From Isoetes taiwanensis (taxonomy: Eukaryota > Streptophyta > Lycopodiopsida > Isoetales > Isoetaceae): DNA of 64,000 nt. The notes beneath the pieces were generated by a model. It did not search any database. It saw only the letters and a list, made by a program, of their open reading frames with translations, and was not told the origin of the DNA. Positions within the stretch are counted from its first letter, which is position 1. Every line of letters starts with the position of its first letter. The stretch spans positions 3,027,867 through 3,091,866 of the forward strand of contig JAJEKV010000080.1 of the NCBI GenBank assembly GCA_021234155.1. The letters are read 5' to 3'. The position numbers were made by a program, and so were the translations under genes. Shown here piece by piece: positions 12,401-22,897 of the stretch.

Positions 12401-13483
12401 TACGCCATTCTCTCCGTTGTTGCAGCGAGTGAGATATAGTCTCGCCAGACTGTGGCATTTGGCAATGGCTATGGTCCCGCTCTCATTGATGCCCTTGTTG
12501 GTGGAAAGGTTGAGCTCCTTCAGTACTCCTCCATGTGCGCCTTGTGCGATATATTTGGCTCCTTCATCCCCTATTCTGTTGTCTGGAAGAGACAGCTCCT
12601 CCAATCTGGTGTATTGGCTGCATAAGGATTCCCCAAGCAATTTCGCCCCTTCATCTCCTATTCTGTTGCTGTTTAAGATTAGCTTTCGCAGCCTTGTATG
12701 CTCACTTTGGAGTGCTTTAGCCAGCCATTTTGCTCCCTCGTCTCCGATGTTGTTGCGTTGTAGATCTAGATCCTCCAATCGGCTATTGGCGCTCTGTAAA
12801 GCTTCTGAGATCAATCTTGCTCCTTCGTCTCCTATTTCGCTCCACTGCAACCATAACTCCCTCAACATATTTTCAGGACTTTGCATCGATTCTGTCAGCA
12901 ACTGCACCCCTGCCTCCTCTATTTTGGTTTCACAAAAAAGTAGCTCTTGCAACATACTGTCTGGACTTTGCAAAACCTTCCCAATATGACGCATATGCAT
13001 GCTACTCAGTCTGAAGTTGCCAATCACTACACTCTGCAAACTACAGCGTTGTATTTCAAGGAATTCTCCAAACACACTATTTTCTGTCAGCTGCTCGCTC
13101 AAGCTGAACTCACCCCTGAAGCTGAACTCTGTTAGTTTGAAGGCAGTTACTCTCTTGGATATATTTAAGAGGGATTCTAACTGCATCAATCCATGGCCCT
13201 TGATACCGATCATGTGTAAGCAAATATAAGAGGATCCTTCACAGATTTGAGCCAAATTTCCCATTTCCCTGCACCAGTCATCTACAGTCTCGTCTTTGAG
13301 AGATTGGTCAGTGAGTAAAGAGAGCCGCTTTATTTTCAACTGGCTCTTGGGATCCAGATCCGTCCATGATCCAGCGCTGGTTGGATATAGTGTAACATTA
13401 ATCCAATTGAATTGCCCAGATTCTCTTACCATATCCCCAAATGTTTTCTGATTAACATAACTGAAAGAGGGAAACTGCGCCAT
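9488..13483 (-). CDS. TORNADO1-like LRR protein with degenerate Roc and COR-like regions
   Basis: A single uninterrupted 1331-codon frame, with the start ATG in a good context (TTCATGGCG). Residues about 160-400 are ribonuclease-inhibitor-type LRRs of about 28 residues, with the core IGDEGAKxLxEALQS repeated. Residues about 476-660 fit a Roc GTPase-like segment, but its P-loop position reads VCGDRTEFKQEL and lacks the GK[ST] needed for nucleotide binding. Residues about 690-870 resemble a COR region (ALQLLDSSGYVIYNP). A heptad block lies at about 1080-1112 (RFDNMEM, RFDKLEM, RFDNTEM). A hydrophobic segment lies at about 1204-1240. The order and length match plant TORNADO1-like proteins (about 1380 residues in Arabidopsis, from memory), which act in development. 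It could equally be an NLRC3-like paralogue. It is intronless and looks intact. Confidence 0.75.
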   Translation of the reverse strand: MAQFPSFSYVNQKTFGDMVRESGQFNWINVTLYPTSAGSWTDLDPKSQLKIKRLSLLTDQSLKDETVDDWCREMGNLAQICEGSSYICLHMIGIKGHGLMQLESLLNISKRVTAFKLTEFSFRGEFSLSEQLTENSVFGEFLEIQRCSLQSVVIGNFRLSSMHMRHIGKVLQSPDSMLQELLFCETKIEEAGVQLLTESMQSPENMLRELWLQWSEIGDEGARLISEALQSANSRLEDLDLQRNNIGDEGAKWLAKALQSEHTRLRKLILNSNRIGDEGAKLLGESLCSQYTRLEELSLPDNRIGDEGAKYIAQGAHGGVLKELNLSTNKGINESGTIAIAKCHSLARLYLTRCNNGENGVKHVAKMLQDPCCQLTFLSIDTPSENDVIAIAESLHASKLQNLSLHSAHATDYLRGDSAAKKLLSALDSFYWCPLRSLRIEGSSSPQVARTIGSLISRNKAIDDGDLLRFDRVQPSTAKLFVCGDRTEFKQELINSILKQSRFGKKKSQSLMNLSLTSFECGENIKKLLVSDVQQSDGYFPFFSARPRHSLFLVLCRISLATNQPEIDLQLGYWFKSIYSSSSYHGPNAKVILCLDFSKEYYSSLGKGKNRDGIIRETRIRTRGIIKKFEHVIDFGPDHGIDNIFATVQGERSDLKKMKHRIQTLFMELRSEVSRIPKLCVDLLQFLPQLWKNECPPFPIITFNQLVFKFEKSHADLRPSRLNVQTALQLLDSSGYVIYNPTTGIILLALEFFAYLAHYLESLESASVVQDQEDIAVELNKKMHVEVDLVYKVVHCLHFAGIIRPKDERWDGDTDKIPKKFLLPSAVSELPRWREDASNKQFFWGRRLECADKETMAIPQQLFAKLQPKQNICTMGSEWMHWIENSIQVIVRIGKEDEEFVGGKQWIDVMFRVPEERKHDLNQHVILAFIINQIHTICYGDSVCPTVELQEKVIPSDAVKSLQLRDVQTEFLWLIMAELSEHGVEHSHVWKTGTEPTKLEDLLSRVEIDVHRLNKADELIKDFELDAETLTTGCPINKKKGWMLQAADVGKLFQLLGLGKVAQIGNWLSGPSRLERVMNERFDNMEMRFDKLEMRFDNTEMRFDNLEKRIDDAKMTMQRRFQNLDKCGDVLMSTMTNKMLQIMNLVDPSFPKLPYLKNKHGFMRRLFTLFENEVSLHFMCEWEGGAHEVDAQGFKFKYTREWVVKAAPVLVPALKIVALGVKMTAAGFTTGAIQLPWGPFAGQQMIQKGTVPELLREFAAGLEAELKNDWCAKPDPSLLKDLLQHVLQGKQIHLRNFGLCRVHSTSGPKYLCDRHSRGFQSPPISNQQLHL
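10160..10243 (-). repeat. 21-bp coding minisatellite (coiled-coil heptads)
   Basis: About four tandem 21-bp units (TTGTCAAACCTCATTTCCAAC on the plus strand) inside the LRR gene. Each encodes one heptad of the form RFDNxEM, predicting a short charged coiled coil. The frame-preserving unit means copy number can vary without breaking the protein. Confidence 0.85.
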
Positions 13484-14091
13484 GAACTAGCTATTAATAA
13501 GTTACAGTACTTCTTTCCTACACAAATTTTGGTACCAAGTAAGAATGCCTTCAACGAATACATTGTAAAGCACGCAACTCGAATTAAACTGAAAAAAACC
13601 AAAGGGCTAGCGAGAGAGATAAAGGAAGGAAAACGTACGGTGCTTGTAAATAATTTGAATCGCTTATGCCCCTTCTCTGCTCTGCTCTGTTCCCCGAAGA
13701 CTCTAGGCTAAAGACTAATTTCTTTCCAAAATAGTTAACGGACGTCAAAACACAACACAATTTCGATTTGCCTCTCAAAGCTTAATAAGACTTATTCCTT
13801 TCCCAAAAGTCATTGGCCAGAGGTAATAATTAAATAAAAATATCCTATCCTATATCCTATCTTCTTATATAATAATACCACGCCCTAACATCTACGGTTG
13901 AGATTAATTGACCTCGATCTTATGCTTGAGATTTATGTGTCCTTTTTTTTGTCCGTTCAAACTTCTTCTTTCCTCGCAGCGTCCAAGAATGCTAGAACAA
14001 ATCTAGCAAATCTGTCGGCTCTTGGTGACTATGGCGAAGTTGCACCCTTGTACAGCAGTAAGATTTCTTAGCTTCTGTTTTCTTAGCAGCG
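13484..14091. promoter_or_regulatory. Presumed upstream region of the LRR gene
   Basis: No coding sequence is supported. The promoter of the minus-strand LRR gene should lie here, but no TATA box can be placed with confidence. AT-rich tracts occur at 13826-13880. Confidence 0.3.
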
Positions 14092-14217
14092 GAGTTGCAC
14101 CAGTAAGAATTGGCTTACATGTACACTGTGGCTGGTTAACTGGTTGTTGCCTAAAATTTACCCGACTTCCTAAGGCGGGATTCTATCCTGCCTACAAAGT
14201 GTGCATGTATGGCTAAA

Positions 14218-14310
14218 GTTTTGCCCAACGGATGTGTGGTGAGTTGGTATAGGCCTAGTAATGCCAAAATGAATGTGCACTTGGTCAGGGGTTCAACCCC
14301 TACGTATGTT
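14218..14310 (+). repeat. tRNA-like (SINE-type) promoter boxes, left arm
   Basis: A possible A box (GTGGTGAGTTGGTAT, 14236-14250) is followed about 40 bases later by a B box (GGTTCAACC, 14290-14298), the arrangement of an internal RNA polymerase III promoter. A tRNA-derived SINE captured in the arm is a fair reading. There is no full cloverleaf. Confidence 0.5.
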
Positions 14311-14420
14311 CATCTTTGGAGTTGGTTACCGGGTTATAATGATGATGATCCCCGTGGTAGAACTTGTGCCTATAATGTGTCCTCCACTTTGTTCCGCCAT
14401 AAAGGCGGGATAAGCCAACT

Positions 14421-14763
14421 AATCAGAGTGGATTAGTGTGGTATACCAGTAAGAATTGGCTTACATGTACAATCTAATCTGTAGTGGATTAGTGTGAGAA
14501 TTGGCTTACATGTACAATCTAATCTGTAGTGGATTAGTGTGGTATACCAGTAAGAATTGGCTTACATGTACACTGTGGCTGGTTAACTGGATAAGCCAAC
14601 TAATCTGTAGTGGATTAGTGTGGTATATCAGTAAGAATTGGCTTACATGTACAATCTAATCTGTAGTGGATTAGTGTGGTATACCAGTAAGAATTGGCTT
14701 ACATGTACACTGTGGCTGGTTAACTGGTTGTTGCCTAAAAATATGCCAATTCTTACTGGTATA
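14421..14763. repeat. Tandem repeat array in the foldback loop
   Basis: Units of about 46-79 bp built from GGCTTACATGTACA, ATCTAATCTGTAGTGG and ATTAGTGTGGTATACCAG. They recur at irregular spacing and contain partial copies of the element's own terminal repeat. Confidence 0.8.
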
Positions 14764-14924
14764 CCACCGCCTTATGGCAGACAAAGTGGAGGACACGTAT
14801 AGGGACAAATTCTACCACGCCTTATGGCAGACAAAGTGGAGGACACGTATAGGGACAAATTCTACCACGTCGGGGATCATCATCGTATAACCCCAGTAAC
14901 CAACTCCCAAAGATGAACATACAC

Positions 14925-15010
14925 TGGCCGGGGTTGAACCCCTGACCAAGTGCACATTCATTTTGGCATTACTAGGCCTATACCAACTCACCACACATCC
15001 GTTGGGCAAA
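14925..15010 (-). repeat. tRNA-like (SINE-type) promoter boxes, right arm
   Basis: Inverted copy of the left-arm boxes: the B box complement at 14932-14940 and the A-box complement at 14980-14994. Transcription would run leftward, toward the other copy. Confidence 0.5.
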
Positions 15011-15281
15011 ACTTTAGCCATACATGCACACTTTGTAGGCAGGATAGAATCCCGCCTTAGGAAGTCGGGTAAATTTTAGGCAACAACCACAATTCTTACT
15101 GGTACAACTCACATTGCATCACCCGATTTCAACTTCGATTTATCCACTGCATCACGCTTCTTACCGTCCCGATTTCTTAGCTTCTGGTTCAACTTTTTAA
15201 ACAGGATACATGATTCTATTGTTCCTCAGCTATCCCCGTTTAAGGTCATTTGTTAGAGCCACAGATAATTGGACTGCTTGG

Positions 15282-16093
15282 CAGGGTAGCCCTTAAGCCC
15301 AAATTTTTATAGGTGTAATTTAGAATGTGAGGCGAATCTTAGCTTTTTTCGATTAGTTATGTTGGCGATTTTGTTTCGGGCTTCAATTTGAGCTGTAGCA
15401 ACCTTGGCGAATCTTTCATCCATCAAGTGATGGAATATATACTTTTTTCTCAAGTAAAATTTGGGTCTACGATATATATTTGTTAAGTCCGTATACAGTT
15501 GTAAGTGTAATGCTCACATAATGAATATACATATTACCAGACATTGGCATATGATTGTAAATCTCAATAGCTCCACACTAAGGGCTAAACAACAACAAGT
15601 ACACAAACTTAGCCGAGGCATGATTGCATATTATGGTGATTTGATTTCAGTCATCTTTTTAAGATTGGATAAACAACAGACCAAAAGCAAAAATACTCCA
15701 GGATTGCATACATGGATGTTGGAACTGGATCATGAAATCCATATAACATGCATGGTTTTTCCCCTTTTTTTTTTTTTTTTTTCTTGGAGGTAAATGGCAA
15801 TTCTAAAAAACTCACCAAGAATAGAATTCGCATTAATTTTACATGATTTTAAGGGGTTAAGGGGCGATTTTAGAATAATTACCAAGAATAAAATTCACAT
15901 GGGGGCGAATCCAAGAATCCATCATTTAGTGATGTAGGCTAACTTATGGGTGGAGGGAGAAAATTTCATAGATAAGGTGGCGATATTTTATTGGCACCAC
16001 TTCTAATTGATCCTACTCAACAATAGTGAAAAAAAATGCAAATGTCAAAAAAAATAGTCTTTCGGCGATATTTCGAGCTTAAGGGCTACCCTG
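15282..16093. mobile_element. 812-bp hAT-like non-autonomous element
   Basis: Perfect 17-bp terminal inverted repeats (CAGGGTAGCCCTTAAGC at 15282-15298, complement at 16077-16093) are flanked by an exact 8-bp duplication CTGCTTGG (15274-15281 and 16094-16101). Both the CAGGG end and the 8-bp duplication fit hAT. There is no transposase coding, and the interior is AT-rich with a T17 run near 15766-15782. The perfect ends and duplication suggest a fairly recent insertion. Confidence 0.92.
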
Positions 16094-16479
16094 CTGCTTG
16101 GATACATGTGTTTTTCAAAATTTGCATGCAAGGAGAGTAAAGAATCTGAGAAAGATAAAGCAGATTCGGTGCCAGAAGATACCCAAAGCGGCCAGATAAC
16201 AGAAAAGCAGATGCCTATTCCTTAAGAGTTGTCCTAAGCCGGAGCTGGTGACGGGGCAGGAAAACAATTGCTATTTCGAGATGCAGTGGGAACCATGCTT
16301 GGTTGAATGTTTAAAGGCCAGTCTGGTGGTTATACGATGGAGTATGATGTGTATACAGGTTAGGCCTTTGCTTAGGGAGAGGCTTTTGCATGTGCCACGT
16401 ATAATTCTTCTTCACATTATGTTCTGTCATGGTCAAAGATGTTGTTGCGGTTCAGAAATTTTGATCAGAATGCCCTATG

Positions 16480-17892
16480 CCCACCCGAGAACTTTCTGGG
16501 GCAGGGTACTCTGCAGGCCAGCACAGCCTACGGGGAACATCACGGCGGTGCAATGGGAGCAGTACCTGCATTAGCTTTATGATCCCCCGGGAACACGGAC
16601 AGATGTGCCCCCGCAACATGGCCCACCACTGGTGATCACAGAAGAAGATGTCGAAGAGGGGCTGCAGCGCCTGGCTAATGGGAAGGCAGCAGACTTAGAC
16701 GGCCTGCAAGCGGAGTTGCTTAAGTGGGCAGGACAGCCCATAGTGCCCGTCCTTGCTGCACTGTTCAACAGGGCGCTGCAAGAGGGTTTTCCCCAGTCAT
16801 GGATCACAAGCAGGGTTGTTCCAATCTACAAGGCAGGGGACCCACAATCGGCCCGCCCACCACCGAACCATCATGGTCACCGGTGTTTGCCAAGTCGCTG
16901 CAGCATTCTCGGAACAAAGAAAACCACATGGGCGAGGTGGGAAGTCGGGCACTTAGCCAAGGGCTTCCCGACCCCGACACATTCGACCATTGATCACATC
17001 TTCACACCGTGGCCCCGGTCGAGGACAAATAGGAACCGTCGGGGATGACCTGTACTGCTGTTTTGTGGACTTTGCAAAAGCTTTCGACACAGTACCCCGA
17101 GAAAAGTTGTGGGAGAGATTGCACCATCTGGGGCTCCCTATGGATCTGCAAAACGCATTAGCACAGATCACGAGAGCTGATAGGCCGCATGCAACCCAAG
17201 GGACAGCCATTTTGCCGCCAGTATTGGAGTTAGGGCAAGGCTGTCCTCTCTCACCCACACTCTTTGGACTTTACATTGACCCGGTTGAAGCCCGGCTTGC
17301 TGCCAATGGGGGGACGATATCGCTCTTTGTACCGTGTCATCCGGGCCTCATCTATGCGATGATGTGGACCTCTTGGCCCATACACCGAGGGCATGCGTGC
17401 ACGCCCTAGATGCCTTGGACACATTCTGCCCGGGCGGACATGCGTGTCAACCCGCCAAGACTAAGGTGGTCCTCATATCCTCCTCACGCCATCCAAAGAC
17501 CTCCGGCACACTTATCGTGGGCGAGGGTAGAGGTCACACCCACTACAAGTACCTGGGGGTGGAATTTCCATCTTCAATGTATTGGGATGCATCCATTCGC
17601 CTTCGGGTGACCGCAGGTTGGAAGGCAATGTACGCAATGCAAAACAATAGTCACAAGGCAGAGCTGTATGACTGGGGCCACCAGCCACATTTGTTTCGGG
17701 CATTGGTGGAGCCAGTTCTTCTGTATGGGGTCGAGGTGTGGGACCCAGTGGTGTCTTTGGCGACTTGGAACGACTTAGAGCAGGTCCAGAAGGCATTTTT
17801 GACGCGGGCACTTGGGGTCAAGCCCTCAGTTCCATATCAGATCTTGTTGCAGGAGACAGGATTCATGCCCCTGCAGCATGCGGCCCTTGATA
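16480..17892 (+). pseudogene. LINE B reverse transcriptase, 5' part (split by the CACTA)
   Basis: Plus-strand RT blocks: an upstream linker (RTFWGRVL, then a TAG at 16572-16574), ANGKAADLDGLQAELLKWA with VVPIYKAGDP (16605-16860), FVDFAKAFDTVPREKLWERL and GQGCPLSPTLFGLYID (about 17065-17280), and a CDDVDLLAHTP catalytic box at about 17348-17380. A C-terminal part (YLGVEFP, PVLLYGVEVWDP, LLQETGFMPLQ) runs to 17892. Frameshifts near 16860-17040 and near 17330 show decay. The frame continues at 40245 after the transposon. The 5' end is uncertain, and no endonuclease was found between 16.1 and 16.5 kb. Confidence 0.85.
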
Positions 17893-17920
17893 CACTAGAA
17901 GAAAACCCCTATGCTTGTAA

Positions 17921-18200
17921 CGCTTTTTGATACGCTTTTTTGAACTAAAAAAATAATATAATATAATTAAAAAATGGCGTTACAATGTTGATTTGATACG
18001 CGTTACGAATGATAGGGTCAATTGAAACGCGTAACGAATTTGTAACGCATAACAAGTTTGAAACGCATAATGGCTTTGTAACGCATAACAAGTTTGAAAC
18101 GAGTTTCAACTAAAATGAAACAAAAACGCGTTTCAATATTGAAACGCATTTCAAAGAACAATATTAAATAAAAAAAAACCTTTGAAACGCATTGCAAGTT
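17921..18200. repeat. CACTA subterminal repeats, left
   Basis: Many copies in both orientations of a motif close to TTGAAACGCRTTWCAA or TGTAACGC. In En/Spm elements such arrays are binding sites for the TNPA protein; here that role is inferred. Confidence 0.85.
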
Positions 18201-18334
18201 CATGAACTGTTACAAAAAAAAAAATTGGACGAACTTTTATTCATTTTTATTTTCAGATTCTCTTTATATAATAACAAAATAAAGCATAACAAAAAGAAAT
18301 TTTTTTATTAATTCAACAAAAATACAATATTGTT

Positions 18335-19959
18335 TCAGCAGGCATAGCTGCCTGCTGCACCACTACCATCATGCCCATCATCATAATTTTGATATGCATA
18401 AATATCATCTTGTTCAACATTATTAGGTAGATCTTCATTATCAGCTTGTACTTCCATATCATCCAGAAGAAGCAATTGCTCAATGGCCTATACAAGAAAA
18501 TGACATAAAATTAAATTATAAGTTCATTACTAATTTCATAATCAAAAATTTACCTTTTCGATGTCGCCTCCCATCGGCCAAATGCCATGCCTTGCTAGAT
18601 GTTTTGCATCTTACGTAGTTGAGAGTACTACTAAGACGAGATTCCTCTTCCGACGGAGGTCGATCATACATTTCATACTATTAAATGAAAAAAAAAGTGT
18701 AAGTACATATGTAAATTAGTACAAGATAAAAATTTTGCTAACACGTACAAATCGAGTACGAAATGTAACTTTGCCTCCACTTCCCGCCGGATTTCCCGGA
18801 ACTTCCCTTTGCCTATAAATAAAAGAATAAAAAGCCAATAAATTTTAACTATAATATAGACTAAGCGAAAATTTACATTAAAAAGAAAAACTCACGTTTG
18901 CGCATAACATTGTTGAGCATATTCTACTCTCTCACCCCGTTTCTTCCTTTGTCCCTCTCTCCAAAGGTGTTCCCATGCCTGACGATTGTCCTCTAATTGT
19001 GGAGGACATGTCGTGATTTTATCCTTGGCGATATCATCAATCAATCTAAATTTAAAAACCTTGTAAAAGTAGTTTTAAATATAATTAAAATGTGTATTTA
19101 AACAAAGTTATAAATTTAACTTACCTAAAAGATTGTCCTATAATCCTCATGACTTCTCTTTTACTCCATCCTTTTCCGTGCCATTCCTCTAATCTCTCGA
19201 AGACCTATATCACACATGTGGAACTTTACGTTTAGCTTGTTAAAAAACATCATTAATAAAAAAATTAAAACAACAATTACTTACTACATCAATATGCTCC
19301 CGCCTCTGATGTTTCATGTCCAAATGTGGGTTCTTCCAATATAATACTTCCCTTGCTGCTCTACTTATATTTTTTGAGAATTCCATTGCACCTGCACCAT
19401 AAGAAGGACAACCTAAGGAAGTGACTGCCAATGGAACTACTTTGCCTCGTGATCCCTCTTCAATGATGATGGTATCCGACGAATATTTAAATCGGCCAAT
19501 CTGAAAGATAAGCGTGCATTGGATGATTAAAAATCAATAAATAATGTTAGCTTATGACATTACAAATTTTAAGACATGGATATAATGTCTACACTATCCA
19601 GTATTTAATCTTAAATCCTAACTCGCATCTTTAAATGCTACAATTTCAATTCCATAAATAACTAAAATGCAAAAATAAGTACTTACACGTGGATACTCAA
19701 TCGGTCCTTGCTCGTCTGCAATTCTACTTCTCCTTCGTCCTGGTCCTCTTCCTTTTCTTGGACCAACTTCTGAGTCATTTATATCAACAGATTGAGAATC
19801 TCTAAAGGGTGTATGTTCAGAAGTCCCAACAAGTGGAGTGTTAGAAGGAGTGGGCAAGGAGGTTCTAGTGGCTACGGGATGTGACTGTGTAGGAGTGGTA
19901 GTGGTAGAAAGAGGACCATAATGATTTATATACCACTGACGATACGTAGCATTCATCAT
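18335..19959 (-). CDS. TNPA-like multi-exon gene of the CACTA element (tentative)
   Basis: Several minus-strand open segments are separated by AT-rich introns with GT/AG borders. They are about 19959-19690 (a Thr/Pro-rich stretch, then GPRKGRGPGRRRSR, a basic patch), 19500-19280 (GSRGKVVPLAVTSLG), 19206-19135 (ERLEEWHGKGWSKREVMRIIG), 19050-18897 (PPQLEDNRQAWEHLWREGQ), 18813-18750, 18682-18554 (MYDRPPSEEESRLSSTLNYV) and 18487-18335, an acidic tail ending GAAGSYAC and a stop. The order and the DNA-binding-like basic patch suit the second En/Spm protein (Transposase_24-like). The last junction does not keep phase as I read it, so an exon border is wrong or the copy is broken. The start is uncertain. 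Confidence 0.5.
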
Positions 19960-22199
19960 ATACGCCCTTCTAATAGTGGTATTAGGTTCTCATGCACCCA
20001 TTACATCCGATGCTCAGAAATGCTCCTCTCTCTTGATCCAAGAAAACATGCTTAAGATAACTTTAATAGCATAAGTGACAGGGTCCTCCAAGACATCGTC
20101 CATGTTATTTCCTATGAATGAAACACAATCAATAAGATAAACTTAGTAAAGAAGCTTTTGCCGAACACAATTAATATATATGAACTCTAACAAGCTTAAA
20201 TAATACAAGAATCAATTAAACTTAAGCTAAGAGAACCAAAATTTAAGCTAAACCTTACATTACCTTTTTAAGGCTCTATAATATGATAGAGAGAATTCGT
20301 GATAAGACGGCTAAGTTCTTCAACAATATCAACACCTCCTCTAAATAGTATATGCCCTAGAAAAGAAAGAGGAAAATTGGAAAGCGGCGTGTAAGCAACA
20401 CAGATAGACACATGGGAGTGATTTTACAAGAATTCCAAATCGTATAGAAGCTGGCACCTTCTTAATCGCAACTGCAGTCTTGAAGAGGTGGGCTGCAAGA
20501 TAAGGCTGATTAGTAAGGACATGGGTCATCCATAAGATCGTTTTTTTTTTTTTGCTGCAAGATGCCCTATTTTCCGGCACAAAGTATAAACGATGCCCAG
20601 AGATGGTTGAACTACATTTCAATGCCAAATCACTCCAGAGCCCAGCACGTGCAATGCCCAATATCTGGTATGTGCATATAACAAAAGTGAACTCAGATAA
20701 CCCAAATAGTTTTTAGTTTGTCAATTATTTAGTGAAAAGACATTGAAATTTGCCCAATTTTCTTGCATCTCTTTCTGCCCTAATATTACAAGATTTTCAG
20801 CATGGTGTCACTTTAGGACCAAGAATGCAAAAGCAGATAATGGTGCACCCCAACAGAGATACAACAAAACAAAAGTTCATCAAAAATAATCATGCAAGGT
20901 GCAACTATGGTAACTCATACCAATATTTTAATCGACCATACTATTTCATCTATCTTTTGCAGAGTGGATGGGAAAGACTGCAGAGCCAAAGTAATTGGTT
21001 CGTTGCTGCTCAAAGCAATTTGCCCCTAAATATTCTCAGAATTTCCACTTCGATTATCTAAACATACTATCTTGGAACATGAGGGGAGTTGTTGCCTGCT
21101 ATTGGAAGTTATGCATCATACGAATCCCCAAAATCACAAGTCATAATTGCAGCAATTTATTTGCATGAATCCACCTAGACTACTTGACTAACAGCTAACA
21201 AACTTGGAAAAAATACGAAAGCAATTAGAAAGATACGAAAGCAAAATGCCACTCTGAGAACTCACTCACCTGTTAACTGAGTCACCTGTTCAACAAAAAA
21301 TTACCTCTTTTCCTGCATTTCGTGTCCAATAGTTACTAGCACTGTGCGTAGCTCTGAGGTTCGATTGCCTGCTGGATGGTAACAACGTAGCTCTGAGGGA
21401 TGGTAACGAAATTGAACTGCAAGAGCCAACAAGCACTGAGTTAAAAAATAATGCCAACAACCTTGCAAAATGGACAGCACGAGCACTTTTGGCAGCCATT
21501 CAGAACATGCTCAGGAGACATTGAAGACAAATCTTACCTGATTCTTGCTCCTTGGTTGTTTTGAGGACGAAATACAAGGAAACCTAAGTCCATTCTGATG
21601 TCATCCTGCTCCTTTCTCAAAACAAATGGCACGATTTGCCTTCCCCGTTCTTTGAAGATCGATTGCTCCCCTACTTGATCGCCAATGACTAAAAGAAAAA
21701 TGAAGTCCGAAATCCCCCTAATCTCCTTGCCTATGCCTCGTATATAGAACCATCAAGTACCTTCCCGCCCATTCAACACAGTAACCGGGCCGCCAAGAAT
21801 GGATTCGGTTCAAAAAATTGTTGATTAGGAGTTCAATGGTCCATGATTTCGGTTGGAAGGTTGGTCCAGCATGTAACGTAATAATAAAAAAATATTCCTT
21901 CAGCGTTTCAATGGTTTCATTCAATGTATAGACATGTATATTTTAAGACATTAAAAAATGGGGTCTATAGTAGTATTATACTCAATAGTAATTAATGTTG
22001 TCGTCAGTGAAGAGAGTGTTGTTGGATCTATAAAGAGCGATCCCTAACGTAACCTTTAATCGGCATTAGGCTCTTTCCATATTAAAGGCAACGGATCAAT
22101 TCGATTTTTTTTTGTCTGAAGCCAGGCATCATCGACATTCACAGGTTTACCTCGTTAGAATTCACGTGTTAAAAGTTATTTAGGGGGAAGTGCTTTAGG
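19960..22199. other. CACTA interior, no supported gene
   Basis: No recognisable coding region. The stretch may hold promoter and untranslated sequence of the TNPA-like gene. A T14 run lies at 20539-20552. Confidence 0.4.
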
Positions 22200-22717
22200 C
22201 CCCTTTTTTTTTGCCATTTTTCTTTTGTAAACGGCTTTGCCTTAGAAATATAAAAATACAAAAATATTTTACTTTTAAGACATACCTTGCCATGGTATCA
22301 CCCATAGTGCCACAACACGATATTTTTTATGCCTTCATGGATGCCTTAGAGATATTTTTGCATTTTAAATTTAGTAGCCATTGCTTTTTCAAGGATTTTG
22401 TAGCCAAGGCCATGTGGCCAAAATACAAGGCAAAATTTGCCCCAACTTATCTTTTACTTAACATACGGCATGTCTTACCCATATTCTTAACACATGCTCT
22501 CGTATAGTTGTAGGCTAAATGGTTATTTACACCATCAAACATTCAAGGATGAGCCAAACATTATGGCCATTTGCACATTTAGGCAAATTGACAAGTGGAA
22601 TAAGGCAAGTGGCAACTTGTTAGCCAATTTTTTCAATGGCAAAAATCCACACCATTTATATTCCGAGTGGAACATATTACATGTCTCATTGTGGAACATG
22701 TCTCATTACATGTTTGA

Positions 22718-22896
22718 GCCACCTAGGCTCCAACATGCCAAGGTGGCTGAAACATGTCACCTAGTCTCCAACATGCCAAGGTGGCTCAACCATGCCACCT
22801 AGGCTCCAACGTGCCAAGGTGGCTGAAACATGTCACCTAGTCTCCAACATGCCAAGGTGGCTCAACCATGCCACCTAGGCTCCAACATGCCAAGGT
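22718..22896. repeat. 76-bp tandem repeat
   Basis: Two full units and a partial third, starting at 22718, 22794 and 22870. Each contains GCCACCTAGGCTCCAAC and an inverted-like partner CCAAGGTGGCT, so single units can fold. Confidence 0.88.
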
Positions 22897-22897
22897 A

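Larger units (their letters stand above)
14092..15110. mobile_element. Foldback element with 21-bp terminal inverted repeats
   Basis: The ends are inverted copies, GAGTTGYACCAGTAAGAATTG at the left with its complement ending at 15110. Inside, arms of about 280-325 bp (14142-14420 and 14764-15088) are near-perfect inverted copies. The right arm has an extra tandem copy of a 49-bp segment at about 14769-14868. The loop is tandem repeats. No clear short target duplication was found. A 16-bp direct repeat GATTTCTTAGCTTCTG lies outside both ends (14062-14077, 15171-15186). No transposase is present. Confidence 0.75.

Noticed and set aside
12288-12989. 233-codon plus-strand frame with hydrophobic stretches
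   Set aside because: Antisense shadow of the LRR repeats in the minus-strand gene.
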